From positions 310,001 to 374,000 of the forward strand of contig NZ_FWFF01000017.1 in assembly GCF_900163715.1 (NCBI RefSeq): 64,000 bases of DNA. Direction: 5' to 3'. A model generated the notes under the pieces. That model worked only from the letters and a program-made list of their open reading frames with translations. It did not search any database and was not told the DNA's origin. The stretch comes from Brevibacterium yomogidense. Its GTDB lineage: Bacteria > Actinomycetota > Actinomycetes > Actinomycetales > Brevibacteriaceae. Positions within the stretch are counted from its first letter, which is position 1; every line of letters begins with the position of its first letter. A program made the position numbers and the translations under genes. Below are positions 51,252-60,268 of the stretch, piece after piece.

Positions 51252-51770
51252 ATGACCGCACAAGAAACGCTTGCGTCATCGACCTATAGTGCGAGCGATA
51301 CGCAGCAGCTGGGCCGCGTCTACGACATGCTCACTGCTGACGAAGAGCTCAATCCCGTGCCGCGCTATTACCTCGTCGGCTCTGCGAAAGAGGATCCGGT
51401 CGAGCTCCCGGAGGAGGTCTACCAGGTGCTGCACCGTGTCGTGGACGCGATGCAGAAGGGCCTGTCGGTGACCGTCTCGCCTACCTCGCAGACGCTGACC
51501 ACCCAGCAGGCCGCCGACCTCCTAGGAATCAGCCGGCCGACGCTGATCAAGGCGCTCGACGGTGGCAAGCTGCCGTACACGCGTTCCGGCTCGCACCGGC
51601 GGATTGCCCTCACCGATGTCCTCGACTACCGCGAGAGGCGGCGGCGGGAGCAGTATGCGGCGATCGATGCGCTGGCGGTCGATGTCGATGAGGCGACAGA
51701 CATCGATCAGACGCTGGCGGACTTGAAAGCAGCGCGAAAGGCCGTCGCGGCGAAGCGGCGGGCTGGCTGA
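51252..51770 (+). CDS. HTH (excisionase-type) antitoxin of PIN toxin pair
   Basis: 172 residues from ATG 51252, with GAGGAG upstream. A MerR/excisionase HTH lies at about residues 77-130: LTTQQAADLLGISRPTLIKALDGGKLPYTRSGSHRRIALTDVLDY. A charged C-terminal tail (about 135-172) would wrap the toxin. Such HTH proteins commonly precede PIN-domain toxins of the PF13470 type. The toxin starts 23 bp after its stop. It probably neutralises the toxin and represses the operon. Confidence 0.78.
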   Translation: MTAQETLASSTYSASDTQQLGRVYDMLTADEELNPVPRYYLVGSAKEDPVELPEEVYQVLHRVVDAMQKGLSVTVSPTSQTLTTQQAADLLGISRPTLIKALDGGKLPYTRSGSHRRIALTDVLDYRERRRREQYAAIDALAVDVDEATDIDQTLADLKAARKAVAAKRRAG

Positions 51771-51793
51771 ACGTGCTGACATAGGCTGGCTGT

Positions 51794-52393
51794 GTGTTTG
51801 CCGCCGTTCTCGACACCAGTGTGCTGTGGCCCAGCCTGCAGCGGGACTTCCTACTGTCACTGGCAGCCGAAGGCAGTTACAGAGCGAGGTGGAGTTCAGC
51901 GATCCTCGATGAGCTCGTCTATCACGAGGCGAAGAAGCTGATCGAGCGAGGAGCCCCGGAGAACGAAGCCGAGCGAGCTGCTCGGAGATTAATCGACCAG
52001 ATGTCGGGGGCGTTCGACGATGCGCTTGTCACCGACTGGGGGCCGCTGGACGGCACCTACGGATTGCCGGACCCCGACGACGAGCACGTCGTTGCCGCGG
52101 CTGTGATGGGAAACGCCGAAGTCATCGTCACCGAGAATCTCAAGCACTTCCCAGAGGCGAAGCTCCCCGCGTCGATCCGTGCGGTACCGGCGAGGGACTT
52201 CGTCTATGACACCGTGCAACAGCACCTCACGCAGGCATGTAGGGCCGTGATCGCGATATGCGAGCGCAGCGGACGGCACGGTCCGAAGCTGACAGCATCC
52301 GGTCTGCTGACGATTCTCGACGAGCGGTACAAGATGACGACGACTGCAGAACTTCTATCCGTCGCCCCGGGATTGCGCGACGCACTCCAGTGA
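51794..52393 (+). CDS. PIN-domain toxin (VapC-like)
   Basis: 199 residues. The PIN metal site is supplied by AAVLDTSVLWPSL (Asp7), SAILDELVYHEAKK (Glu) and LPDPDDEHVVAAAVMGNAEVIVTENLKHF (Asp cluster). The C-terminal about 60 residues are a helical extension. PIN toxins cut RNA. GTG 51794 follows the HTH antitoxin gene; the first residues FAAVLDT fit a true start. It ends 108 bp before a converging sulfatase gene. Confidence 0.8.
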   Translation: MFAAVLDTSVLWPSLQRDFLLSLAAEGSYRARWSSAILDELVYHEAKKLIERGAPENEAERAARRLIDQMSGAFDDALVTDWGPLDGTYGLPDPDDEHVVAAAVMGNAEVIVTENLKHFPEAKLPASIRAVPARDFVYDTVQQHLTQACRAVIAICERSGRHGPKLTASGLLTILDERYKMTTTAELLSVAPGLRDALQ

Positions 52394-52501
52394 GCGTTAC
52401 TGATCCAACCGGCGACCGCGAGACGGTGTGGATCGGTAAATACCGTGTCCTACACTCTCGGTTCATCCGAGGCCGCGGTGACCAGCGTCAGCCAGCCCCT
52501 C

Positions 52502-54142
52502 CTACCGCGAACCATCCTTGATCTGCCCGTACGACAGCGCACCCCAGAAGTCGCCTCGCACATATCGTTGCTGAGGCTCCGGAGCGAAGTCCCACGGCCT
52601 CGACGTCCCCGACTGCAGCGCGCCTGCCACCAGACGGCGCCGGTCCTGGCTCGCCAGGACGGAGGATTCGAGCTCACCGAGGTCGTAGCGCCCCTCCAGC
52701 TCCGTGCGCATCCTGTCAGCAACCTCGGCGTACGCCAGATCCTCCGCCTTGTTTACCAGCTCATCCGGGTCAGCCTCCAGGTCGAACAGCTGATCGGGAT
52801 CACCGGGGCACAGCACGAACTTGTGCTGCCCGCGCACCAGCGTGAGCTGCGGCCGGTACGTGCCCTCCGCCAGATACTCGATGACGACCGCACGATCGTC
52901 GGGACCACTCGTTCCGGACGTCTCCCGTCGCATCGACTCGAGCAGCGACAACCCCGCACGCCCCTCGGCGACCGCCTGCTCAGCAGCGCCGGCAACCGAA
53001 CCGCTGGCAGCCGCCGCGGCCTCGGCAGCCGAACCGGCGCCGGCATCCGCCACGGCCTCGGCGGCGGTTCCGGTCCTCGCACCCGCACCCGCCAGCTCCT
53101 CCAGCGTTGCCCCCAGATCCAGCAGGCTCACCGGGTTCGCGAACCGCCCATTAGGCACCAGACCCTCCGGCCCCCACATGATCAGCGGCACCCGCGCCGA
53201 CTGCTCATACGGCGACATCTTGTACCAGAGCCCCTTCTCGCCCAGCATGTCTCCGTGATCGCTCGTCACAATCACAACGGTGTTCTCCGCCAGGCCCAGC
53301 TCCTCCAGGCGCGCGCGGATCCGCCCCACGTGGTCGTCGATGTACGCCACCGCCGCGTAGTACGCATGCCGCGCCCGGCGGACCTCCTCGATCGTCGGCT
53401 CCCGCTCATCGAACCCGCACATCGTCCGCAGCCGGTGCGAATGCGGATCCTGCGCGACATCAGGCACCTCCGGATGCGCCGGGTCCGGGATCTGCCCCTC
53501 GAAGAAGCGGTCCCAGTGCTCGCGCGGCGGCTCGTACGGATCATGCGGGTGGATGAACGACGTGACCATGAGGAACGGCTGGTCCTCACCCGCCGCCTGA
53601 TTCGCCCGCACCCGGTCGTTCAGGTGCCGCAGCGCATGGAAGCCCACCTCGTCATCGAAGTCCTGCTGGACGCTGGCGGTGGACACTCCGGCCTCGTAGA
53701 CGGGATCCGCGTTGTGGTACCACTGCAGACGATCCTTCAGCGGCCGCTCCCAGTCCGGCACCATGTCCATGTCCGCCGGATACACGTCCGTCGTGAGCCG
53801 CTGCTCGAACCCGTGGTGCTGGTCCGGCCCGATGAAGTGCATCCGCCCCACGAGCGCGGTGTGGTAGCCCCGGGCCCGCAGCCGGTGCGCGAACGTCGGT
53901 TCCGATGCCGCGAAGTCATCGCCGTTGTCGAAGCAGCCCAGATCCGACGGCAGCTTCCCCGTCATCATCGACGCGCGCGACGGCGCACACAGGGGAGTGG
54001 TGCAGTACGCCCGGTCGAACACCGCGCCCTCGGCCGCCAGCGCGTCCATGTGCGGAGTGCGCGCGGCCGCATCGCCGTACGCGCCCAGCGCTTGCGCCGC
54101 CATCTGGTCTGCCTGGATCACTACGATGTTGGGTGGCGTCAT
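52502..54142 (-). CDS. betC: Sulfatase, choline-sulfatase type
   Basis: 546 residues. The alkaline-phosphatase-like sulfatase signature is C52-A-P-S-R56, where Cys is converted to formylglycine. Metal ligands come from NIVVIQADQ near the start and VIVTSDHGDMLGE at about 300. The text GRMHFIGPDQHHGFEQRLTTDVYP and the C-terminal block with RRRLV are typical of choline-sulfatases. An Ala/Gly-rich segment (about 355-410) interrupts the usual sequence and looks like a low-complexity insertion. The divergent gene encodes the formylglycine-generating enzyme and the next a betaine/choline carrier, so choline-O-sulfate use is well supported. Confidence 0.88.
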   Translation of the reverse strand: MTPPNIVVIQADQMAAQALGAYGDAAARTPHMDALAAEGAVFDRAYCTTPLCAPSRASMMTGKLPSDLGCFDNGDDFAASEPTFAHRLRARGYHTALVGRMHFIGPDQHHGFEQRLTTDVYPADMDMVPDWERPLKDRLQWYHNADPVYEAGVSTASVQQDFDDEVGFHALRHLNDRVRANQAAGEDQPFLMVTSFIHPHDPYEPPREHWDRFFEGQIPDPAHPEVPDVAQDPHSHRLRTMCGFDEREPTIEEVRRARHAYYAAVAYIDDHVGRIRARLEELGLAENTVVIVTSDHGDMLGEKGLWYKMSPYEQSARVPLIMWGPEGLVPNGRFANPVSLLDLGATLEELAGAGARTGTAAEAVADAGAGSAAEAAAAASGSVAGAAEQAVAEGRAGLSLLESMRRETSGTSGPDDRAVVIEYLAEGTYRPQLTLVRGQHKFVLCPGDPDQLFDLEADPDELVNKAEDLAYAEVADRMRTELEGRYDLGELESSVLASQDRRRLVAGALQSGTSRPWDFAPEPQQRYVRGDFWGALSYGQIKDGSR

Positions 54143-54177
54143 GATGCGTCACGTCCTTTCGGGAGATTACGTACGAG

Positions 54178-55182
54178 GTGAGTTCTGTGGGTGCGTGCTG
54201 CGGACCGGATCGAAGCGAGTCGAGGCCTCCGCCCGGCGGCGTGCCCGCTGCGGGAGAGACGGCCGGCCCGCCTGCCGCGCTGCTGGAACGGCTGACCGCG
54301 GCGGCCGGCAGCGATCTGCGCTTCGCCGGGCTGCCCGGTGGCAGCTTCCGCATGGGTGCCGAGGACGCTCTCGCCTACCCGGCCGACGGCGAGGGCCCCG
54401 TCCGCTCCGCCCGCGTCGCACCCTTCGCGATCGCGACGACGACGGTCACCACCGCCCAGTTCGCTGCCTTCGTGAAGGAGACCGGCCACCGCACCGACGC
54501 CGAGGTCCTGGGCACCTCGCTCGTCTTCTCCGGCCTCCTGCCCGCCGAGGTCCGGGCCGCCGCCCCAGCCGTCCTCGCCACCCCGTGGTGGCGAGAGGTC
54601 GCCGGTGCGACGTGGTTCCAGCCGGAGGGTCCTGGATCGAGCGTGGTCGCTGCTACCGATGCCGAGGCCCGGTCTGGAGCGGCTATCGAGGTCACCGACT
54701 CGTGCGGGCCGTCCGCAGACCGCGCCGCGCACCCCGTCACGCACGTGTCCCAGCGGGATGCGCTCGCCTACGCGGAGTGGGTGGGCGCCCGCCTGCCCAC
54801 GGAGACCGAATGGGAGTACGCATCCCGCGGCGGCCTCGACCAGCAGCCCTACCCGTGGGGCGCGCAGCGCGAACCCGGCGGCGAGGTGCGCATGAGCACA
54901 TTCCCCGGACAGTTCCCCGACGGCCCCACCGGGCCCGTCGGCACAGTGGCCGCCGACGCGTTCCCGCCCAACGGATACGGCCTCCACAACACGACCGGCA
55001 ACGTGTGGGAGTGGACGGTCAGCACGTTCGGCGACGACGACCCTCGACCCGTTCTGCGCGGCGGCTCGTACATGTGCCACGCCTCCTACTGCCGTCGCTA
55101 CCGCACGTCGGCCCGCACCGCCGCGAGCGCGGACACCTCGCTGGGGCACACGGGGTTCCGGCTCGCGGTGACGACGGACTGA
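54178..55182 (+). CDS. Formylglycine-generating enzyme (sulfatase maturase)
   Basis: 334 residues of the SUMF1/FGE family. GGSFRMGAED opens the fold and RLPTETEWEYASRGG, GNVWEWT and GGSYMCHASYCRRYR are diagnostic. The last holds the two catalytic Cys, five residues apart, as in actinobacterial FGE. It oxidises the Cys of CxPxR in the divergent sulfatase to formylglycine, using oxygen and copper. Only 35 bp separate the two start codons as given, so either promoters overlap or the true start is further in (about 40 poorly conserved residues come first). Confidence 0.9.
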   Translation: MSSVGACCGPDRSESRPPPGGVPAAGETAGPPAALLERLTAAAGSDLRFAGLPGGSFRMGAEDALAYPADGEGPVRSARVAPFAIATTTVTTAQFAAFVKETGHRTDAEVLGTSLVFSGLLPAEVRAAAPAVLATPWWREVAGATWFQPEGPGSSVVAATDAEARSGAAIEVTDSCGPSADRAAHPVTHVSQRDALAYAEWVGARLPTETEWEYASRGGLDQQPYPWGAQREPGGEVRMSTFPGQFPDGPTGPVGTVAADAFPPNGYGLHNTTGNVWEWTVSTFGDDDPRPVLRGGSYMCHASYCRRYRTSARTAASADTSLGHTGFRLAVTTD

Positions 55183-55246
55183 GCGGACGCGCACGGCTGA
55201 GGCGCGCGCTCCTGGAGCCAGCGTGGCCGGGCTGCGCATCGCCGGC

Positions 55247-57343
55247 TCACCGGCCCGCGTCCTCGGCGGGTTCCGGGTCGGCACCGGTTGTGGGAACCTC
55301 GGCGGCGGTATCGTCCGAGTCATCCGTGTCGGAAGAGTCGCCGTTCGGGTCCGCCGGCGTCCAGCCGTCCTCCCATTCGCCGGTCTCGTAGTCGTAGCCC
55401 ACCGGATTGCCGTCCTCGTCCGTGCGCTGATACCAGCCGGTGTAGTCCTCGTCCTCCGAATCGACGGACGCACCTGCGCCCTGACCGGGTTCGGTCTTGA
55501 TGACCTGCAGGGCGAAATCGTCGCCGTAGCGGTCCACCCCGTCGACCACAGCGTTGCTCATGACGGTCTGCGCGTAGGTGTGGCGCAGGGTGTGCGGGTC
55601 CGTGCGCAGGTCGCGCAGCCACGCGACGATCGCCATCAGCATGATGATGGCGAACGGCACCGCCGTGACGATGACCAGCTGCTGCAGACCCTCGAGCGCC
55701 GTCGCATCGCCCAGCAGCAGCATGACCACGGCGATGCCGGACATCACGAGGCCCCAGAAGACGACGATCCAGCGGCGGGGCTCCTGGTCGCCGCGGGAGG
55801 TGAGCATGCCCATGACGACGGAGGCGGAGTCCGCGGAGGTGATGAAGAAGATCGCGAGCACGCCGATGCTCACCACGGACAGCCAGCCCAGGTTGGGGAG
55901 GCTGTCGAGCATGGTGAAGAAGACCTGGGGCGGGGCCATGTCGTTCGAGAAGCCCTCCGCCCCGTTCATGTACAGCCAGATCGAGGTGCCGCCCATGATG
56001 CCGTAGGCGACCAGCAGCAGCGTCGACGGGATGAAGATCGTGCCCAGCAGGAACTGGCGGATCGTGCGGCCGCGCGAGATGCGGGCGATGAAGATGCCGA
56101 CGAACGGCGACCAGGAGATCCACCATGCCCAGTAGTAGATGGTCCAGGCGGATTGGAATGCGACGGTCTCCTCACCCCATGACAGGGAGCGGCCCAGCAT
56201 GTCGAACATTGAGCCCAGGTACTCCATGAGGCCTGACGGCAGCAGGTTCAGCAGGAACAGCGTGGGACCGACGAACAGCACGATGGCCACGATGCCGACG
56301 GTCAGGACGATGTTGATGCTGGAGAGGTAGCGGATGCCGCGGGACACGCCGGACACCGCGGAGATCACGAAGCCCACCGTGAGGACGAGGATGACGATCA
56401 CCGTCATGTTGTTCGACAGCGGGCCCGTGTCCGCCACCAGGCTCACGCCGGTGCCGATCTGCATCGCTGCGATGCCCAGGGCTGCAGCGGTGCCGAAGAG
56501 GGTCGCGATGATCGCGAAGATGTCGACGAGCTTGCCCGCGAACCCGTCGGTGTGGCGGTCGCCGAACAGTGTGCGGAAGATCGAGGACATGAGCAGGGCG
56601 CGACCGCGTCGGTAGGCGGCGTAGGCGACGGCACCGCCCACCAGCGCGTACATCGCCCAGGCGTGGAAGCCCCAGTGCAGGTACGTCTGCGCCATCGCGT
56701 GGTGGAGGGCCTGCGTGGACTCCGCCTCGTTCGTCAGCGGAGGTGGGGTGACGAAATAGGTGAGCGGCTCCGACGGGCCGAAGAACAGCACGCCGATCCC
56801 GATCCCGGCGGCGAAGAGCATCGCGACCCAGGAGAAGGTGGAGAACTCCGGCTTCTCGCCGTCTTTGCCCAGGACGATCCGGCCGTAGGGGGACAGCGCG
56901 ATGCCCAGCAGCGCGACGAGGACGACGATCGCCACGAGGTTGAACAGCCAGCCGAGGTTGCGGGTCGCCCAGTCGTAGGCGGCGCCGGAGACGACACTGA
57001 CGCTCTCCGTGTTGACGATGCCCCAGATGACGAACGCGACCGTGAGCGCACCGGCGATGACGAAGACCGTCTTGCCGAGGCTGTAGCGGCGGCGCTGCTC
57101 GTCGATGGAGATGCCGGGGACCAGCGCCGGGTGGATGTCGTGCGGGTAGTCGTTGTGCGGATAGCGGGGGCGCCGGTAGTCGAAGCGGCCCAGCTGCTCG
57201 CCGGCCCTGCGGCCCGCGCGCTTGGCGTCGTCCTTGATGCGGCGGGGTGCGGTGTCGCGGGAGTGCGAGGTGCGGGAGTCCGAGGTGGGTTCGTCGGGGG
57301 AGGTGGTCGCGTCGTCGTTCGTCGACTGCTGGTCGTCAGCCAT
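55247..57343 (-). CDS. BCCT-family betaine/choline/carnitine transporter
   Basis: 698 residues with about twelve membrane segments. The family's WTIYYWAWWISWSPFVGIFIARISRGRTIRQF block lies in the middle, with the Trp-rich substrate box. A long acidic C-terminal tail (about the last 110 residues, many Asp, Glu and Gly) and about 80 polar N-terminal residues are cytosolic and may sense osmolarity. It imports glycine betaine, choline or choline-O-sulfate. The sulfatase and maturase next to it make choline sulfate or choline the best guess. Confidence 0.9.
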   Translation of the reverse strand: MADDQQSTNDDATTSPDEPTSDSRTSHSRDTAPRRIKDDAKRAGRRAGEQLGRFDYRRPRYPHNDYPHDIHPALVPGISIDEQRRRYSLGKTVFVIAGALTVAFVIWGIVNTESVSVVSGAAYDWATRNLGWLFNLVAIVVLVALLGIALSPYGRIVLGKDGEKPEFSTFSWVAMLFAAGIGIGVLFFGPSEPLTYFVTPPPLTNEAESTQALHHAMAQTYLHWGFHAWAMYALVGGAVAYAAYRRGRALLMSSIFRTLFGDRHTDGFAGKLVDIFAIIATLFGTAAALGIAAMQIGTGVSLVADTGPLSNNMTVIVILVLTVGFVISAVSGVSRGIRYLSSINIVLTVGIVAIVLFVGPTLFLLNLLPSGLMEYLGSMFDMLGRSLSWGEETVAFQSAWTIYYWAWWISWSPFVGIFIARISRGRTIRQFLLGTIFIPSTLLLVAYGIMGGTSIWLYMNGAEGFSNDMAPPQVFFTMLDSLPNLGWLSVVSIGVLAIFFITSADSASVVMGMLTSRGDQEPRRWIVVFWGLVMSGIAVVMLLLGDATALEGLQQLVIVTAVPFAIIMLMAIVAWLRDLRTDPHTLRHTYAQTVMSNAVVDGVDRYGDDFALQVIKTEPGQGAGASVDSEDEDYTGWYQRTDEDGNPVGYDYETGEWEDGWTPADPNGDSSDTDDSDDTAAEVPTTGADPEPAEDAGR

Positions 57344-57385
57344 TGCTGATGCAGCTCCTGTCGGTCGTCGGAGAGGAGTCGGTGG

Positions 57386-57421
57386 TCAGATGCGCGTGAG
57401 AGCTCAGATGCGCGTGAGAGC
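57386..57421. repeat. Tandem 18-bp repeat upstream of BCCT gene
   Basis: TCAGATGCGCGTGAGAGC occurs twice head to tail without a gap. It may be paired operator sites or simple slippage. Confidence 0.7.
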
Positions 57422-57765
57422 GGAGATGGGGGTGGGGCGGGCGGTGAGGGCGTGCCGGGCAGGATCCGTCGGCTCGTCCCGCCGGCTCGTCAGGGCTCGC
57501 CGCCCCACCAGCCGATGGCGGCAGCAGACCAGGAATCGTTCGCGTAGCCGATGGTCGGCCGCGGCGCGATGACGGCGGAATGACGGTTCAGAGAAGACAC
57601 ACGGCTGCCGAGGTCCTGTGCCCGTGTTCTGCACAGGCGTCCTGCGGGAGCATCCCTACCGTGCATACCGAGGATGCTACCGGCAAATTCTCAGGTCACA
57701 AGAGGCAGCGGCAAGAAGGAGCGAGAGACGCGTCTGGTCGCGGGTGAGCCGTCAATGCCGGATCT

Positions 57766-57819
57766 GACCGGTCACGTGAGCACAGGAAGTCGACGAATCG
57801 TGTGCTCACGTGACCGGTC
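57766..57819. repeat. 19-bp perfect inverted repeat
   Basis: GACCGGTCACGTGAGCACA and its exact complement, 16 bases apart. Each arm itself contains GACCGGTC and CACGTG palindromes. It has no run of T, so a terminator is less likely than a protein-binding site or a small repeat element. Confidence 0.8.
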
Positions 57820-57938
57820 GAATACCGTCGGCGGAGTGGCGCCGGGTTCCGTCAGGCCGGTGGGTTGGCGTCGATCCAGCTCACTCCCGGCTCAGTCTGC
57901 GATAGTGGCCGTCCACATCACCACGAAGGAGGATGGTC

Positions 57939-58070
57939 ATGGGATTCCTGGGAAGACTGATCAGGGGCAGGGCGGCTCGTTCGGCGATCCGTGTGGTCCG
58001 CCGCGAGGCGTCGAAACCGCAGAATCAGGAGAAGGCCCGCCGTCTGATGGCCAGGTTCCGCCGCCGCTGA
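57939..58070 (+). CDS. Small basic protein, 43 residues
   Basis: A perfect AAGGAGGA ribosome site sits seven bases before ATG 57939, and the frame runs to a TGA at 58068-58070. The product is MGFLGRLIRGRAARSAIRVV followed by RREASKPQNQEKARRLMARFRRR. It is rich in Arg and amphipathic. The strong ribosome site and clean reading frame support a real gene. No function is recognised; nucleic-acid or membrane binding is possible. Confidence 0.65.
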   Translation: MGFLGRLIRGRAARSAIRVVRREASKPQNQEKARRLMARFRRR

Positions 58071-58171
58071 GGCGCCGGGCTGGGGCGCAGCAGCATGAGG
58101 GCTCGCCCGGCCTTCTGCTGAGAGCGCCGCTGGCAGTCATGATGGGCCGGCAAAGATTGTGGCCGAGGAAT

Positions 58172-59197
58172 CTACCGTTCTGCAGCGTCGGCGACTACGA
58201 GGAGGTTCGTCAGGGGGATGATCTCCCGCCACCTGGTGCTGAGCTGGGTGTAGTTATCGAGAACAAGACTGACGATGTCCTCGCCGCTGAGTAAGCGCAG
58301 ACCAGGTCGTTGGCGCTCAATTGTTCGTGCGTCTCTGCTGTAGTTCCCCAGGGTGATGAATAGGGAAAGGTCCCCCGACCCCTGTGTCCCGACGAGCTGC
58401 TGCACCTCAGGGGCGCCGACGGTGCTCGTCTGATGCTTGCACTGCACTTTGATCTGTGGCGGTTCAATGCCCAGGGGGTCCTTGTGGGCGATGACATCGA
58501 CTCCGCCGTCTTGTGAGTACTGCGTTACCCGTGCTTGGTATCCGACGGCCCGCAGAAGCGCTGCGCTGAACTCCTCGAACTCGTCGTGGCGGATATTGCG
58601 GTGCAGCGTCTCCAGAATGAAATCGCGAGTATGCCGCTCAATGCGTGATGCACGAGGCTCATCTGTGGCATCCACGTCCTCAGTGTCGTCAGCGGCTCGG
58701 TCCACCTTTACGGAGAGAGTGTCAACGTTCGTCACGCCTGAGTTGAGTGCGGTGAGGAACTCGCTGGTGTGCTTTCGAATACGGAACACGGTGATGAAGG
58801 CTCCGATCTCATACAGAGCCGGTTGAGTGAAGACTGTTCTCGGTAGCCCGGTCCTTTTCCACTCGACACGGCGTCGGTGCTGATGCTCCGCTGCAGTCGG
58901 TTCGAAGTAGTAGTCGCCCGACACGATCCCAATGTTTATCGTGCTATCGGGCTTGTAGGGCGCGACGATCACATCGCCGATCTGGATGTCATGACAGAAG
59001 CGGTAGAGAACGCCTGCCTGGCTAGCGATGGACTGCGGTTTGCTGTCGGGGCTCGCTTCCGCCAGTGCGGCTCTGATCCCGTCGCGCCCGTTCGGAAGCA
59101 CTTTGAGGTCGCCTACCTCTTGCCACCCCAGGCTGACGAAACCTTCATCAACGAGCTCCTCCGTCAGGGTGTCGTTGTGAATGCCCCACATCGTCAT
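58172..59197 (-). CDS. Mrr-like restriction endonuclease
   Basis: 341 residues. The C-terminal half is an Mrr_cat-type PD-(D/E)XK domain: FSAALLRAVGYQARVTQYSQDGGVDVIAHKDP, where GGVDV supplies the Asp, then IKVQCKHQTS with Gln-x-Lys, and LFITLGNYSRDA. The N-terminal about 140 residues (MWGIHNDT, GDVIVAPYKP, GIVSGDYYFEP) look like the recognition module often joined to Mrr. Such enzymes cut methylated DNA without a cognate methylase. It stands alone here, outside the defence island, and is well formed. Confidence 0.82.
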   Translation of the reverse strand: MTMWGIHNDTLTEELVDEGFVSLGWQEVGDLKVLPNGRDGIRAALAEASPDSKPQSIASQAGVLYRFCHDIQIGDVIVAPYKPDSTINIGIVSGDYYFEPTAAEHQHRRRVEWKRTGLPRTVFTQPALYEIGAFITVFRIRKHTSEFLTALNSGVTNVDTLSVKVDRAADDTEDVDATDEPRASRIERHTRDFILETLHRNIRHDEFEEFSAALLRAVGYQARVTQYSQDGGVDVIAHKDPLGIEPPQIKVQCKHQTSTVGAPEVQQLVGTQGSGDLSLFITLGNYSRDARTIERQRPGLRLLSGEDIVSLVLDNYTQLSTRWREIIPLTNLLVVADAAER

Positions 59198-59348
59198 ATG
59201 TCCCTCGTCTCATGATCCTTGACACCAGCATAGGTTGTTGCCTGAGTGCTCTACTCCGTACAGACAGCGCGATGTGTGACTTGCGCGTGGCTGGCCGAGG
59301 AGCAAGTTCGACCAGGGTCAACTTCGTATCGCTTGCCGCATGCCTCAT

Positions 59349-60098
59349 TCACCCCGGCTTCTGCTGCTTGCGCCACTCCTTCGCGAACGTCCACACGAAG
59401 ATGCCGACGATGAACGCGAGGGTGAGCCAGAGGGCGTACCTGTCGATGACCTCGAGGATGTCCACGGCGGCCTCGCCCAGCTGGTAGCCCAGCGTCGTCC
59501 AGATGAGCGTGAAGATGAGGCAGCCCAGCAGGTCCGCGATGAGGAACGGGGCCAGGCGCATCCGAGTCCAGCCCGCGGTCAGGTAGACGAGGGTTCCGGG
59601 GATGCCTGGACAGCGCGCGATGACGGTCATGAGGAAGAGCGCCCAGCCGGGGATCTCCTTGAGCTTCTGCACGCGCTTGAGCTGGCGTTCGTTCTGCGCG
59701 AACAGGCGCAGGATCCCGTCGCCCCATCTGCGGCCGGCCAGCCAGAACGCCCAGTCGAGCTTCGCCATGCCGAAGAAGCCCGCGAACACCACCAGCCACA
59801 GCGGGATCTCTCCGACGCGCGCGTACGCTGCCCCTGCGACGATGGCGGTCTTCGCCCCGTTGATGAACTCCTGCAGCACGGGTGCATTGGCGAGCATCCA
59901 CGGCCGGAACGGCATGAGCCCCAGGTAGATGAAGGGGACGCCGATGATGATGACGAGAAGGACCTTGTCGAGCCGCGCGGCCTTTCCCTGCCACGGCTTG
60001 ACCGCGGCCCAGGGGTCCTCCTCGGACGGCTTCTCATCCGCTGCGTCCGTTGGGTTCGAGGGGGTGGCCTCGTCGCCGAGGGGGCGATCGTCGCTCAT
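59349..60098 (-). CDS. DedA-family membrane protein
   Basis: 249 residues from ATG 60098. About 45 acidic N-terminal residues precede five or six membrane segments. Family text: FAGFFGMAKLDWAFWLAGRRWG, and VIARCPGIPGTLVYLTAGWTRM with the conserved R and GxPG of the SNARE-associated/VTT domain. DedA proteins move lipid carriers across the membrane. It is divergent from the FUSC-like gene and otherwise alone. Confidence 0.82.
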   Translation of the reverse strand: MSDDRPLGDEATPSNPTDAADEKPSEEDPWAAVKPWQGKAARLDKVLLVIIIGVPFIYLGLMPFRPWMLANAPVLQEFINGAKTAIVAGAAYARVGEIPLWLVVFAGFFGMAKLDWAFWLAGRRWGDGILRLFAQNERQLKRVQKLKEIPGWALFLMTVIARCPGIPGTLVYLTAGWTRMRLAPFLIADLLGCLIFTLIWTTLGYQLGEAAVDILEVIDRYALWLTLAFIVGIFVWTFAKEWRKQQKPG

Positions 60099-60268
60099 CG
60101 TGCGGCTCCTGCAGGGGTGCGCGGGACGGTACTGCATGGGTGGGCGGGGACCACGCTACCGGAGGCGGCCGGGAGCCGGGTGCGCTGGCGCGGGAGCGTC
60201 GGGACGACAGACCGCAAGGAGGCTTGCAATGATGGGTGCCAGGGGACTGACCAGCCGAGGAGGCCGAC

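Larger units (their letters stand above)
57344..57938. promoter_or_regulatory. Long gene-free region with two repeats
   Basis: 595 bp between the BCCT gene (leftwards) and a small basic protein (rightwards). It contains an 18-bp sequence repeated in tandem (57386-57421), 43 bp upstream of the BCCT start, and a 19-bp inverted repeat (57766-57819). No gene, tRNA or IS is seen. It probably holds osmotic control of the BCCT gene, which is inference. Confidence 0.5.
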
